64,000 nucleotides of DNA from Pseudomonas schmalbachii (GTDB lineage: Bacteria; Pseudomonadota; Gammaproteobacteria; Pseudomonadales; Pseudomonadaceae): the NCBI RefSeq assembly GCF_017589465.1, contig NZ_JAELYA010000005.1, positions 1 through 64,000 of the forward strand, given 5' to 3'. The position numbers and the translations under genes were made by a program. The notes beneath the pieces are model-generated. The model had not been told where the DNA came from and made no database searches. It saw nothing but the letters and a program-made list of their open reading frames with translations. Position 1 is the stretch's first letter. Every line of letters begins with the position of its first letter. Of the stretch, positions 17,197 through 25,731 are shown one piece after another.

Positions 17197-18732
17197 ATGA
17201 AAATTCGTTCGCAAGTCGGCATGGTGCTGAACCTCGACAAATGCATCGGCTGCCATACCTGCTCGATCACCTGCAAGAACGTCTGGACCAGCCGCGAAGG
17301 CATGGAATACGCCTGGTTCAACAACGTCGAAACCAAGCCCGGCATCGGTTATCCGAAGGAGTGGGAGAACCAGGAGAAGTGGAAGGGCGGCTGGAAGCGC
17401 AATAGCGACGGCTCCATCACCCCGCGCATCGGCGGCAAGTTCCGCGTGCTGGCGAACATCTTCGCCAACCCGGACCTGCCGGAGATCGACGATTACTACG
17501 AACCGTTCGACTTCGACTACCAGCATCTGCACACCGCGCCGAAATCCGCGCACCAGCCCACCGCGCGGCCGCGCTCGCTGGTTTCCGGCAAGCGCATGCA
17601 GAAAATCGAATGGGGTCCGAACTGGGAGGAAATCCTCGGCACCGAGTTCGCCAAGCGGCGCAAGGACAAGAACTTCGACAAGGTCCAGGCGGACATCTAC
17701 GGTGAGTACGAAAACACCTTCATGATGTACCTGCCGCGCCTCTGCGAGCACTGCCTGAACCCGGCGTGCGTGGCGTCCTGCCCGAGCGGCGCGATCTACA
17801 AGCGCGAAGAGGATGGCATCGTCCTGATCGACCAGGACAAGTGCCGCGGCTGGCGGATGTGCATCTCCGGCTGCCCGTACAAGAAGATCTACTTCAACTG
17901 GAAGAGCGGCAAATCCGAGAAGTGCATCTTCTGCTACCCGCGCATCGAGGCCGGCCAGCCGACCGTCTGCTCGGAAACCTGCGTGGGCCGCATCCGCTAC
18001 CTCGGCGTGCTGCTGTACGACGCCGACCGCATCCATGAAGTGGCGAGCTGTGAGAACGAGCGCGACCTGTACAAGAAACAGCTGGAAATCTTCCTCGACC
18101 CGTTCGACCCGAAAGTCATCGCCCAGGCGCGCAAGGACGGCGTACCGGACAGCGTGATCGACGCGGCGCAGAAGTCGCCGGTGTACAAGCTGGCGATGGA
18201 CTGGCAACTGGCCCTGCCGCTGCACCCGGAATACCGCACGCTGCCGATGGTGTGGTACGTGCCGCCGCTGTCGCCGATCCAGAACGCCGCCGCCGAAGGC
18301 CATATCGGCAGCGACGGGGTGATCCCGGACGTCGAATCGCTGCGCATCCCTGTGCAGTACCTGGCCAACCTGCTCACCGCCGGCGATACCAAGCCGGTGC
18401 TGCTGGCGCTCAAGCGCCTGCTGGCGATGCGCGCCTACAAGCGCGCCGAGCATGTGGAAGGCAAGCAGGACCTGGAGGTGCTGGCGAAGGTCGGCCTCAG
18501 CGTGAACCAGGTGGAAGAGATGTATCGCTACCTGGCCATCGCCAACTACGAGGACCGTTTCGTCATCCCCACCGCGCACCGCGAAGAGGCGCTGTCGGAT
18601 GCCTTCGCCGAGCGTTCCGGCTGCGGCTTCAGCTTCGGCAACGGCTGCTCCAGCAACTCGGGGGTCAACCTGTTCGGCGGCAAGGCGGTGGACAAGCGCA
18701 ACGTCATCCAGACCGTGCAGATCCAGGAGTGA
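17197..18732 (+). CDS. narH: Respiratory nitrate reductase beta subunit NarH
   Basis: Iron-sulfur electron-transfer subunit linking NarI haems to NarG. The 511 residues contain four cysteine groups: CIGCHTCSITC near the N-terminus, CEHCLNPACVASC, CRGWRMCISGC and CIFCYPR...CSETC. The Trp in CRGWRMC is the known substitution that makes one cluster [3Fe-4S]. The start at 17197 lies after TTTGAGGAGATACGCC, 11 bases behind narG. The C-terminus (CGFSFGNGC) is typical. Confidence 0.97.
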   Translation: MKIRSQVGMVLNLDKCIGCHTCSITCKNVWTSREGMEYAWFNNVETKPGIGYPKEWENQEKWKGGWKRNSDGSITPRIGGKFRVLANIFANPDLPEIDDYYEPFDFDYQHLHTAPKSAHQPTARPRSLVSGKRMQKIEWGPNWEEILGTEFAKRRKDKNFDKVQADIYGEYENTFMMYLPRLCEHCLNPACVASCPSGAIYKREEDGIVLIDQDKCRGWRMCISGCPYKKIYFNWKSGKSEKCIFCYPRIEAGQPTVCSETCVGRIRYLGVLLYDADRIHEVASCENERDLYKKQLEIFLDPFDPKVIAQARKDGVPDSVIDAAQKSPVYKLAMDWQLALPLHPEYRTLPMVWYVPPLSPIQNAAAEGHIGSDGVIPDVESLRIPVQYLANLLTAGDTKPVLLALKRLLAMRAYKRAEHVEGKQDLEVLAKVGLSVNQVEEMYRYLAIANYEDRFVIPTAHREEALSDAFAERSGCGFSFGNGCSSNSGVNLFGGKAVDKRNVIQTVQIQE

Positions 18733-18737
18733 AGGCC

Positions 18738-19478
18738 ATGACCGATCACAGCCAACTGCTGAAACTCGCGGCCCTGCTGCTCGACTATCCGCGCGCCGAA
18801 GTGCGCGAGGAAAGCCTGGCGCTGCACGGCCTGATCCGCATGGCCACCTTGCCGGAAGCCCTGCGCGATGGCCTGGCGGAGCTGCTCAACGAGCTCTGCC
18901 AGGGCGACCTGATGGATGTCGAGGCGCGCTACGACGGTCTGTTCGAACGCGGCCGGGCCGTTTCGCTGCTGCTGTTCGAGCACGTTCACGGCGAAAGCCG
19001 TGACCGTGGCCAGGCGATGGTCGACCTGCTCGACCGCTACAACCAGATCGGCCTGGAAATCGACGTGGCGGAGCTGCCGGACTACCTGCCGCTGTACCTC
19101 GAATACCTCTCGCTGCTGGCGCCCGAGGATGCCCGCAGCGGGCTGGCCGAGGTGGCGCACATCCTCGCCCTGCTGGCCGTGCGCCTGGAGGAGCGTGGCA
19201 GCGCCTATGCGGCGGTATTCCAGACCCTGATCGAACTGTCCGGCGAGCGTCCGGACCTCTCGGCCCTGCGCCGCGACCGACAGCAGGAACAGCGCGACGA
19301 CAGCCTGGAAGCCATCGACAAGGCCTGGGAGGAAACCCCGGTGAGCTTCACCGATCCGGCTGGAGGCTGCCCCTCGGCGAGCGGTCGCCGCCCCTCGCAG
19401 TCCGCCGAACAACCCTTGCAGTGGGTCGCCCAACCGGTGCCTCAAGTGCAGTACCGCAACGCGACCCAAGGAGCCTGA
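18738..19478 (+). CDS. narJ: Nitrate reductase assembly chaperone NarJ
   Basis: Cytosolic chaperone that binds the NarG N-terminus and controls cofactor insertion and membrane docking of NarGH; it is not part of the final enzyme. The 246-residue helical protein has the TorD/NarJ-family blocks LAALLLDYPRAEV, RYDGLFERGRAVSLLLFEHVHGESRDRGQAMVDL split over residues 60-95, and ELPDYLPLYLEYLS. Its C-terminal 50 residues (after EETPVSFTDP) are less conserved. The start at 18738 lies five bases after narH. Confidence 0.94.
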   Translation: MTDHSQLLKLAALLLDYPRAEVREESLALHGLIRMATLPEALRDGLAELLNELCQGDLMDVEARYDGLFERGRAVSLLLFEHVHGESRDRGQAMVDLLDRYNQIGLEIDVAELPDYLPLYLEYLSLLAPEDARSGLAEVAHILALLAVRLEERGSAYAAVFQTLIELSGERPDLSALRRDRQQEQRDDSLEAIDKAWEETPVSFTDPAGGCPSASGRRPSQSAEQPLQWVAQPVPQVQYRNATQGA

Positions 19479-19480
19479 TC

Positions 19481-20167
19481 ATGTCGTTCAATACACTGAT
19501 GTTCGGGGTTTACCCCTATGTCGCGCTGCTGATCTGCCTGGTCGGCAGCTGGGCGCGCTTCGACCTGGCGCAATACACCTGGAAGGCCGGCTCCAGCCAG
19601 ATGCTGAGCAAGAAGGGCATGCGGGTCTACAGCAACCTGTTCCACATCGGCGTGCTGTTCATCCTCGCCGGCCACTTCGTCGGCCTGCTGACCCCGCATT
19701 CGGTCTACGAGCACTTCATCAGCACCGAGCAGAAGCAACTGCTGGCGATGGTCTCCGGCGGCTTCTTCGGCGTGCTCTGCTTCATCGGCATGACTGGGCT
19801 GATCCTGCGCCGTCTCACCGACGCACGGGTACGCGCCACCGGCAATGCCTCTGACCTGATGATCCTGCTGGTGCTCTATGTCCAGCTGATCCTCGGCCTG
19901 TCGACCATCGTCGCTTCCACCCATCACATGGAGGGTTCGGTGATGGTGATGCTGGCCAACTGGGCGCAATCCATCGTCACCCTGCAGCCTTTGGCCGCCG
20001 CCGAGGCCATCGCCCCGGTCGGGCTGGTCTACAAGCTGCACGTTGCGCTGGGCCTGACCCTGTTCGTGCTGTTCCCCTTCACCCGCCTGGTGCACATCGT
20101 CAGCGCCCCGGTGTGGTACCTGGGCCGCAGCTACCAGATCGTCCGGCAGAAACGCCGCGCGGTGTGA
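19481..20167 (+). CDS. narI: Respiratory nitrate reductase gamma subunit NarI
   Basis: Membrane cytochrome b subunit that oxidises ubiquinol at the periplasmic side and passes electrons through two b haems to NarH. The 228 residues form five membrane helices. His-containing segments FHIGVLFILAGHFVGL near residue 60 and VYKLHVALGLTLFVLFPFTRLVHI near residues 185-210 supply the haem ligands. It follows narJ after two bases. A palindromic repeat follows before ppiC. Confidence 0.95.
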   Translation: MSFNTLMFGVYPYVALLICLVGSWARFDLAQYTWKAGSSQMLSKKGMRVYSNLFHIGVLFILAGHFVGLLTPHSVYEHFISTEQKQLLAMVSGGFFGVLCFIGMTGLILRRLTDARVRATGNASDLMILLVLYVQLILGLSTIVASTHHMEGSVMVMLANWAQSIVTLQPLAAAEAIAPVGLVYKLHVALGLTLFVLFPFTRLVHIVSAPVWYLGRSYQIVRQKRRAV

Positions 20168-20173
20168 TCGCTC

Positions 20174-20217
20174 TTTCCCCCCCTCTCCCCTTGGGAGAGG
20201 GCAGGGGTGAGGGGAAA
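20174..20217. repeat. Palindromic repeat, family D (copy 1, single hairpin)
   Basis: TTTCCCC...CCCTCTCCCC / GGGAGAGGGC...GGGGAAA forms one hairpin in the 65-base gap between narI and ppiC. It may weaken read-through into the last two genes of the operon. Confidence 0.7.
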
Positions 20218-20232
20218 AATTGAGGTGAAATC

Positions 20233-21051
20233 ATGGGCTGCTCCCACTACAGCGAACGCGTGGAAAAGGTCGAACTGCCGCACCTGAAGGTGAATGGCGT
20301 GGAGATCGCCGAAGACGCGCTCGCCCGCGAACTGCAATACCACCCGGCCGCCAGCCACGGCGAAGCCTTGGCCGCCGCTTGCCGCGCGCTGATCGTACGG
20401 CAACTGCTGCTGCAACGCGCCGAGGCGCTGGGCCTGGTCGCTCTCTGCGAGGAAGGCGAGGCTGAGGAAGAGGCGCTGATCCGCCAACTGCTGGAGCGCG
20501 AAGTCGTCGTTCCGCAGGCCGACGAAGCAAGCTGCCGGACCTGGTTCGAGGCCAATCCCGGGCGCCTGATCGGCCCCTGGCGGATGAGCCTGCGCCATGT
20601 GCTGCTGGCCTGCGCGCCGGACGATCTGGATAGCCGCGCGCAACTGCGGGAAACCGCCGAGGCGCTGATCGTCGAGCTGCGCGAACATCCGCAGCGTTTC
20701 GCCGAGAAAGCCATGCGCTTCTCCGACTGCCCGTCCCGCGACGACGGTGGCGAGCTGGGCTGGATCGAGCCGGGACAGACCGTCGCGGAATTCGAGAAAC
20801 GCCTGCTGCGGCGTGAGCCGGGTCTGCTGGAAATGCCACTGGAGAGCCGTTACGGCCTGCATGTGGTGGAGCTGCTGGAGCGCGAAGGCGGCGAGCCGCT
20901 GAGCTACGAAGAAGCTCGCCCACAGATTGCCATGCATTTGCAGACGCAGGTTCTGCAGCGGGCGATCGGCCAGTACATCGGCGTGCTGGCGGGGGAGGCG
21001 GAGATCGAGGGGTTCGAGTTTGCCGGGGCGGATAGCCCGCTGGTGCAGTGA
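20233..21051 (+). CDS. Parvulin-type peptidyl-prolyl isomerase of the nar cluster
   Basis: PpiC-type (rotamase) protein of 272 residues. The N-terminal part resembles a chaperone-like helical domain. The parvulin domain spans roughly residues 110-220, with MSLRHVLLA, FAEKAMRFSDCPSRDDGGELGWIEPG and LEMPLESRYGLHVVELLERE. It has no clear signal peptide, so it probably acts in the cytosol. A parvulin at this position is shared with the P. aeruginosa nar operon and may help fold NarG/NarH; the function is inferred from position. ATG at 20233 follows AATTGAGGTGAAATC. Confidence 0.85.
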   Translation: MGCSHYSERVEKVELPHLKVNGVEIAEDALARELQYHPAASHGEALAAACRALIVRQLLLQRAEALGLVALCEEGEAEEEALIRQLLEREVVVPQADEASCRTWFEANPGRLIGPWRMSLRHVLLACAPDDLDSRAQLRETAEALIVELREHPQRFAEKAMRFSDCPSRDDGGELGWIEPGQTVAEFEKRLLRREPGLLEMPLESRYGLHVVELLEREGGEPLSYEEARPQIAMHLQTQVLQRAIGQYIGVLAGEAEIEGFEFAGADSPLVQ

Positions 21052-21057
21052 CCTCTT

Positions 21058-21180
21058 GCCCTCACCCCAGCCCTCTCCCGTAGGGATAAGGGGCACCTCG
21101 GAGTGAGGGATAAACACTGTAGTCTCCTTCCTCTCCACACAGTCCCCTCTCCCTCTGGGAGAGGGCTAGGGTGAGGGGGC
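21058..21180. repeat. Palindromic repeat, family D (copy 2, paired hairpins)
   Basis: Two GAGAGGG-type hairpin modules in opposite order flank a 50-base centre. It fills most of the ppiC-moaA gap and ends three bases before an alternative moaA start. Confidence 0.75.
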
Positions 21181-21222
21181 TCTATGCATCCAGGCAGCAC
21201 CAACAAACCGGAGCAATCCAGC

Positions 21223-22212
21223 ATGTCCGAATGGATCGACGGCTGCGGCCGCCAAGTCGACTATCTGCGCCTGTCAGTGACCGACCGCTGCGATTTCCGC
21301 TGCGTCTACTGCATGGCGGAGGACATGCGCTTCCTGCCGCGCCAGCAGGTTCTGACCCTGGAAGAAATCGAACGGGTGGCGCGCATCTTCGTCGCCCGCG
21401 GCGTGCGCAAGCTGCGCCTGACCGGCGGCGAGCCGCTGGTGCGTCCCGGTATCGTCGGTCTCTGCGAACGCCTGGCAGCGCTGCCCGGGCTGCGCGAGCT
21501 GTGCATGACCAGCAACGGCTCGCAACTGGTACGCCATGCCCGCGCCTTGCACGATGCCGGGCTGAAGCGGCTGAACATCAGCCTGGACACCCTCGATCCG
21601 GAACGCTTTCGCGCGATCACCCGCACTGGCGAGCTGCGCCAGGTGCTGGCCGGCATCGACGCCGCCCAGGCTGCCGGTTTCAGCGGGATCAAGCTGAATG
21701 CCGTGGTGATGAAGGGACGCAATGCCGATGAAGTTCCGGCGCTGGTGGATTTCGCCATCCAGCGTGGCCTGGACATCAGCTTCATCGAGGAAATGCCGCT
21801 GGGACAGGTGGGGCGCGAGCGTGAGGAGAGTTTCTGCTCCAGCGACGAAGTCCGCGCACTGATCGCCGAGCGGCATGCGCTGATCGACAGCGCCGAGCAC
21901 AGCGGCGGCCCGGCGCGTTATGTGCGCCTGGCGGAACATCCGAACACCCGCATCGGCTTCATCTCGCCGCATTCGCACAACTTCTGCTCGACCTGCAACC
22001 GCCTGCGGCTGACCGCCGAAGGCCGTCTGCTGCTTTGCCTCGGTCACGAGAACTCGCTGGACATGCGCGGCCTGCTGCGCCGCCATCCGACCAGCGACGA
22101 GCCGGTGATCGAAGCGATTCGCGCCGCCCTGCAACGCAAACCCGCACGTCACGAATTCGCCGCTGGCGGCGAGGTGCAGGTGCTGCGCTTCATGAACATG
22201 AGCGGCGGCTGA
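21223..22212 (+). CDS. moaA: GTP 3',8-cyclase MoaA
   Basis: Radical SAM enzyme that converts GTP to 3',8-cyclo-7,8-dihydro-GTP, the first step of molybdenum cofactor synthesis. The 329 residues include the SAM cluster CDFRCVYC near residue 20, the [11 protein letters not shown] block, a C-terminal second-cluster CSTCNRLRL...LLLCLG, and the essential terminal Gly-Gly (MSGG). I prefer the ATG at 21223 (GGAG nine bases upstream, start MSEWIDGCG). The in-frame ATG at 21184 lies directly against repeat sequence. It completes the cofactor set begun at 281 and ends the nar cluster. Confidence 0.94.
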   Translation: MSEWIDGCGRQVDYLRLSVTDRCDFRCVYCMAEDMRFLPRQQVLTLEEIERVARIFVARGVRKLRLTGGEPLVRPGIVGLCERLAALPGLRELCMTSNGSQLVRHARALHDAGLKRLNISLDTLDPERFRAITRTGELRQVLAGIDAAQAAGFSGIKLNAVVMKGRNADEVPALVDFAIQRGLDISFIEEMPLGQVGREREESFCSSDEVRALIAERHALIDSAEHSGGPARYVRLAEHPNTRIGFISPHSHNFCSTCNRLRLTAEGRLLLCLGHENSLDMRGLLRRHPTSDEPVIEAIRAALQRKPARHEFAAGGEVQVLRFMNMSGG

Positions 22213-22260
22213 GCGCATTCTCCCCGTAGGCGCAACTGTCTTGCACGGCCGCGAGGCTAC

Positions 22261-22374
22261 CCCCTCACCCTAACCCTCTCCCTCGAGGGAGAGGGGACTG
22301 TTGCCGGTTGGCACGGCATTCATCCCGACGCCAATCTGCCCCCTCTCCCTCTGGGAGAGGGTTGGGGTGAGGGA
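22261..22374. repeat. Palindromic repeat, family D (copy 3, double)
   Basis: Two GAGAGGG hairpins flank a 45-base centre (TTGCCGGTTGGCACGGCATT and onward). The copy at 32377-32496 is the same element in the opposite orientation with few changes. Confidence 0.8.
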
Positions 22375-22397
22375 GCCGGCAACGCAACAGCATCGTC

Positions 22398-22459
22398 GTA
22401 GGGCCATGCCCGCGAAACAATGGTGTCGCTGGATTTCGCGGGCATGGCCCGCTCCTACG
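22398..22459. repeat. Palindromic repeat, family B (copy 2)
   Basis: The left arm reads GTAGGGCCATGCCCGCGAA, lacking a few bases (AGCG) of the usual arm. The right arm TTCGCGGGCATGGCCCGCTC continues to CTAC and is complete. Confidence 0.8.
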
Positions 22460-22524
22460 GGTATCTGGTAATCGCCGTGATTTCTGGTGGGGCTCACCCG
22501 CCTTTCCACTACCCCAGAAAAGAG

Positions 22525-22560
22525 AAAGCCCCCGCGGCATGAGCATTTCGCGGGGGCTTT
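22525..22560. terminator. Rho-independent terminator between moaA and the convergent gene
   Basis: A 12-base perfect stem AAAGCCCCCGCG / CGCGGGGGCTTT encloses a 12-base loop. Read on the minus strand it is followed by a T-rich stretch (CTCTTTTCT), so it best serves the gene at 22783, and it may also stop moaA transcription. Confidence 0.8.
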
Positions 22561-22782
22561 AGGCGAAATCTTTGCCCTAGCCGTGGTTGGTTGCCAATGG
22601 AAATCACAAATCATGGGTTGAGACTACCGATATCGCTTCCTCCGTTTCGTCAGGTGTTGGACAGCAGCATACGGAGTGGCGGCGGGGCGGGGCATTCCCC
22701 GGAAGGGGTAGAGGCACAGCGCGAATGGGACGGGACCGCAATACCGCTCCTGCCAAGCCGGCCAGGAGCGGTGGGGCGAGCG

Positions 22783-23823
22783 TCAGCGGCGCAGGGCCGG
22801 CAGGTATTCCAGCAGGCTTTCCGGCAGCCGTGAGCGCAGGGAGCCGGTCAACTGGTCGCGGCGTTTCTGGTAGGCGATGCCGAGGGCGATCACGCCCAGG
22901 CCGATCAGGGTCAGGACTATCGGGAACAGCAGCGAATCCTCGAACACCTCGGAAGCCAGATAGCCCAGGTACCCGGCCACCCCGAGCGCACCGAAGACCA
23001 TGAACAGCGGCCGGCGCAGCAGCACGGCGATGCCCATCAGGCCGAGGTTGATCAGGCAGTAGATTGCCTTGCCCCACTCGCTGCCGCTGTCCATCAGGCT
23101 CAGCCCACCCCAGAACGCCAGCAGCCCGGCGAAGTAGCCCCAGAAGGCGAAATCCCGGCGGCTGCGGCCGTCCACCAGCAGGCTTGCCAGTAGCAGCACC
23201 AGGCCGAACCACAGCGACACCCAGCGCCGCTGTTCCCAGCTGAACGGGCTGCCGTAGGCCAGCTCGGTGAGGTCCATGGACATGAACCACAGCGCCACCG
23301 CCATCGGCATGACGATGAACGGGAAGGGCAGCAGGCGCAGCATCAGCAGGCCGGCAATCACCGTGGCGATCTCCATCGCCAGCCAGCCGCCCTGCACATA
23401 GCGGTAGTAGTCGTTGTAGTCGCCCTGGCTGTCGCCCAGCAGCCACAGTCCGGTCAGTCGCTGGATGGCGAACACCGCCAGCGGCGTCAGGCTCACCGCC
23501 ACGGCGCCGAGCAGACCGCCGGGAATCTGCAGGTCGCGCTTCCACAGGCTGATGCCGGTGAGGGTGAACAGGCCCATGTAGAGCAGCGCAATCGCCAGCA
23601 GGGCGACGTCGCCGATCTTCATCCAGGCTTCAGTGAGCAGCCAGCCCATCGCGCCCATGATCAGCAGGGCGCCGAAGTAGTAGGCGATGTGCGCGAGCTG
23701 GAAGCTGGCACGGGTTTCCGGCTGCTGGCAGAGGAATTCCAGCAGGCGCTGGTCCTGGCCGGGTTGCAGGATGCCGGCGCTGACGGCGCGGGCGAGGTCC
23801 TGGGCGTCGAACTTGAGTGACAT
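22783..23823 (-). CDS. Multi-spanning membrane protein, DUF2157-like N-terminus
   Basis: A 346-residue protein with a soluble N-terminal part of about 40 residues (DAQDLARAVSAGILQPGQDQ, similar to the start of DUF2157 proteins), then about nine to ten hydrophobic segments. It ends with a short basic cytosolic tail (YQKRRDQLTGSLRSRLPESL). It probably sits in the inner membrane. I do not recognise a transport or enzyme motif, and the neighbours give no functional clue. It has its own terminator at 22525-22560 and a repeat upstream, so it is likely a single-gene unit. Confidence 0.75.
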   Translation of the reverse strand: MSLKFDAQDLARAVSAGILQPGQDQRLLEFLCQQPETRASFQLAHIAYYFGALLIMGAMGWLLTEAWMKIGDVALLAIALLYMGLFTLTGISLWKRDLQIPGGLLGAVAVSLTPLAVFAIQRLTGLWLLGDSQGDYNDYYRYVQGGWLAMEIATVIAGLLMLRLLPFPFIVMPMAVALWFMSMDLTELAYGSPFSWEQRRWVSLWFGLVLLLASLLVDGRSRRDFAFWGYFAGLLAFWGGLSLMDSGSEWGKAIYCLINLGLMGIAVLLRRPLFMVFGALGVAGYLGYLASEVFEDSLLFPIVLTLIGLGVIALGIAYQKRRDQLTGSLRSRLPESLLEYLPALRR

Positions 23824-23892
23824 GGCGGGGCTCCTTTCCCGATGGTGTTCGGTGGGGAGTGTACGCCTGAGATCAATGCTGGGTTGCTTTTC

Positions 23893-23982
23893 GTAGGAGC
23901 CAGCTTGCTGGCGATCCCGGAGTCACCGACAAGCACAGAGCGGCCTATTGGCTCGAATGATCGCCAGCAAGCTGGCTCCTAC
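23893..23982. repeat. Palindromic repeat, family C (copy 2)
   Basis: Arms GTAGGAGCCAGCTTGCTGGC and the matching complement (GCCAGCAAGCTGGCTCCTAC) are both intact, each arm being itself a small palindrome around AAGCTT-like bases. Confidence 0.85.
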
Positions 23983-24022
23983 AAGGGGGCGGAGGCAGGT
24001 GGCGGAGGGGGAGGTGGGCAAC

Positions 24023-24053
24023 AAAAAAGGCGAAGCCACCGGGCTTCGCCTTT
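24023..24053 (-). terminator. Rho-independent terminator of the RhlB-type helicase gene
   Basis: The stem AAAGGCGAAGC / GCTTCGCCTTT is followed on the minus strand by a run of T. It starts 18 bases after the helicase stop codon. Confidence 0.85.
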
Positions 24054-24070
24054 CTTCATTACCGATCAGC

Positions 24071-25570
24071 TCAGTGCTGCTTGCGCGGCACCGGCTTGAG
24101 CAGTTCGGTCGGCGGCGTTTCGCAATTGATCTTGCGGCCGAGCAGCTCTTCGATCGGCGGCAGGGCGAAGGCGTCGTCCTCGCCGGCGAAGCTGATCGAG
24201 GTGCCGGTGGTGCCGGCGCGGCCGGTACGGCCGATGCGGTGCACGTAGTCGTCCGGATCTTCCGGCAGGGTGAAGTTGATCACGTGGCTGATGGCTTCGA
24301 CGTGGATGCCGCGACCGGCGACGTCGGTGGCGACCAGCACGCGGATCTTGCCTTCGCGGAAGCCTTCCAGGACCTTGATGCGCTTGTGCTGCGGCACGTC
24401 GCCGGACATCTGCGCGGCGCTGATGCCGTCCTTGGTCAGGCGTTCCTCGATGCGGCGGACTTCGTCCTTGCGGTTGGCGAAGACCATCACGCGGGTCCAG
24501 TCGTTCTGCGCGATCAGGTTGTACAGCAGCTTGTACTTGTCGCTGCCGGCCACGGCGTAGACGTGCTGCTCGACGGTATCGCTGGCGACGTTCTCCGGTT
24601 CGATCTCGACGATGGCCGGTTCGACGGTCCACTGCTGGGCGAGGTTCATCACGTCGCTGGTGAAGGTCGCGGAGAACAGCAGGGTCTGGCGCTCGCCCTT
24701 GTACGGGGTCTGGCGGATGATCTGGCGGACCTGCGGGATGAAGCCCATGTCGAGCATGCGGTCGGCTTCGTCGAGGACCATCACCTCGACCATGTCCAGG
24801 TGCACCTCGCCGCGCTGGTTGAAGTCCAGCAGACGGCCGGGGGTGGCGACCAGGATGTCGCAGAAGCGCGATTCGAGGGTGCGCAGCTGCTTGTCGAAGT
24901 CCATGCCGCCGACGAAGCTCATCACGTTCAGCCCGGTGTACTTGGCCAGGCCAACGGCGTCCTTGGCGATCTGTACCACCAGCTCGCGGGTCGGCGCGAT
25001 GATCAGCGCGCGGGGCTCGCCCATGTAGCGCTCTTTCGGCGGCGGGGTCTGCAGCAGCTGGGTGATGATCGAGATGAGGAACGCGGCGGTCTTGCCGGTG
25101 CCGGTCTGGGCACGGCCGATGGCGTCCTGGCCCTTGAGGGTATAGCCGAGCACCTGCGCCTGGATCGGCGTGCAGTAGGGGAAGCCGAGGTCGTGGATGG
25201 CGTGCATCAGCCGCGGGTCGAGCTTGAAGTCGTGGAAGCGGGTCTTGCCTTCCTGCGGTTCGACGACGAAGTCTTCCAGCTTCCAGTTATCCACAACCGG
25301 GGCCTTCGGCGTACGTTCGCGGCGCGGCTTGTCGCTGCGCGGTTTGTCGCCGGTCTTGTCGGCGGATTTCTCGGCGCGGGGCTTGGCGGCCTTGGGCGGG
25401 CGCGGAGCCTTTTCGGCGGTTTCGCCTTCCGGGCGGGGGTTGCGCGGCTTGCGCTGGCGTTTCTCGCCGCTGTCGGCGGCAGGTTCGGTGGCGGGGGCGG
25501 AGGCTGCGGGAGTGGCAGCAGGCTGCTCGCCTTCGCCCTTGCGGAAGATTTTCTTGAGTGCTTTGAGCAC
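24071..25570 (-). CDS. rhlB: DEAD-box ATP-dependent RNA helicase RhlB
   Basis: DEAD-box helicase that unwinds structured RNA, in many bacteria as part of the RNase E degradosome. The protein has an N-terminal low-complexity Ala/Pro/Lys/Arg tail of about 120 residues. The core carries the Q-motif region, AQTGTGKTA (Walker A), [30 protein letters not shown] and [11 protein letters not shown] prefer the GTG at 25570, giving MLKALKKIF as in other pseudomonad RhlB proteins. The open frame continues to an ATG at 25660, and neither start has a strong ribosome site. The gene is placed in rhlB synteny with moaA. Confidence 0.88.
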   Translation of the reverse strand: MLKALKKIFRKGEGEQPAATPAASAPATEPAADSGEKRQRKPRNPRPEGETAEKAPRPPKAAKPRAEKSADKTGDKPRSDKPRRERTPKAPVVDNWKLEDFVVEPQEGKTRFHDFKLDPRLMHAIHDLGFPYCTPIQAQVLGYTLKGQDAIGRAQTGTGKTAAFLISIITQLLQTPPPKERYMGEPRALIIAPTRELVVQIAKDAVGLAKYTGLNVMSFVGGMDFDKQLRTLESRFCDILVATPGRLLDFNQRGEVHLDMVEVMVLDEADRMLDMGFIPQVRQIIRQTPYKGERQTLLFSATFTSDVMNLAQQWTVEPAIVEIEPENVASDTVEQHVYAVAGSDKYKLLYNLIAQNDWTRVMVFANRKDEVRRIEERLTKDGISAAQMSGDVPQHKRIKVLEGFREGKIRVLVATDVAGRGIHVEAISHVINFTLPEDPDDYVHRIGRTGRAGTTGTSISFAGEDDAFALPPIEELLGRKINCETPPTELLKPVPRKQH

Positions 25571-25669
25571 GGTGATCTCGTGTTGGTCAAGGAATGAACG
25601 GCCGCCAGTGTAAAGCATGTTGCCAGCGGGGAGAAATCCGTGGTTGGCAACCAGGGACAATAAATGATG

Positions 25670-25700
25670 GAAAAGTCAACGCCGGATGAGGACTTTTCCT
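25670..25700. terminator. Inverted repeat, possible terminator of the GGDEF gene
   Basis: GGAAAAGTC / GACTTTTCC is a perfect 9-base inverted repeat with a 13-base loop between the GGDEF gene end and the rhlB leader. On the minus strand it is followed by ATCATTTATTG, so it could terminate transcription weakly. An operator role is equally possible. Confidence 0.4.
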
Positions 25701-25731
25701 TATCCAGACGCTATCCAGGCGCTGGGCGCAC

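Larger units (their letters stand above)
22213..22782. other. Intergenic stretch between convergent genes, repeats and terminator
   Basis: This 570-base gap between moaA and a convergent membrane-protein gene holds a double family-D repeat (22261-22374), a family-B repeat with a shortened left arm (22398-22459) and a strong hairpin terminator (22525-22560). The remaining 220 bases up to 22782 show nothing I can assign. Confidence 0.7.

Noticed and set aside
20174-20217. Hairpin after narI as a strong terminator
   Set aside because: It is followed by ATTGAGGTG and not a T-run, and ppiC and moaA are normally expressed with the nar genes; kept only as a repeat.
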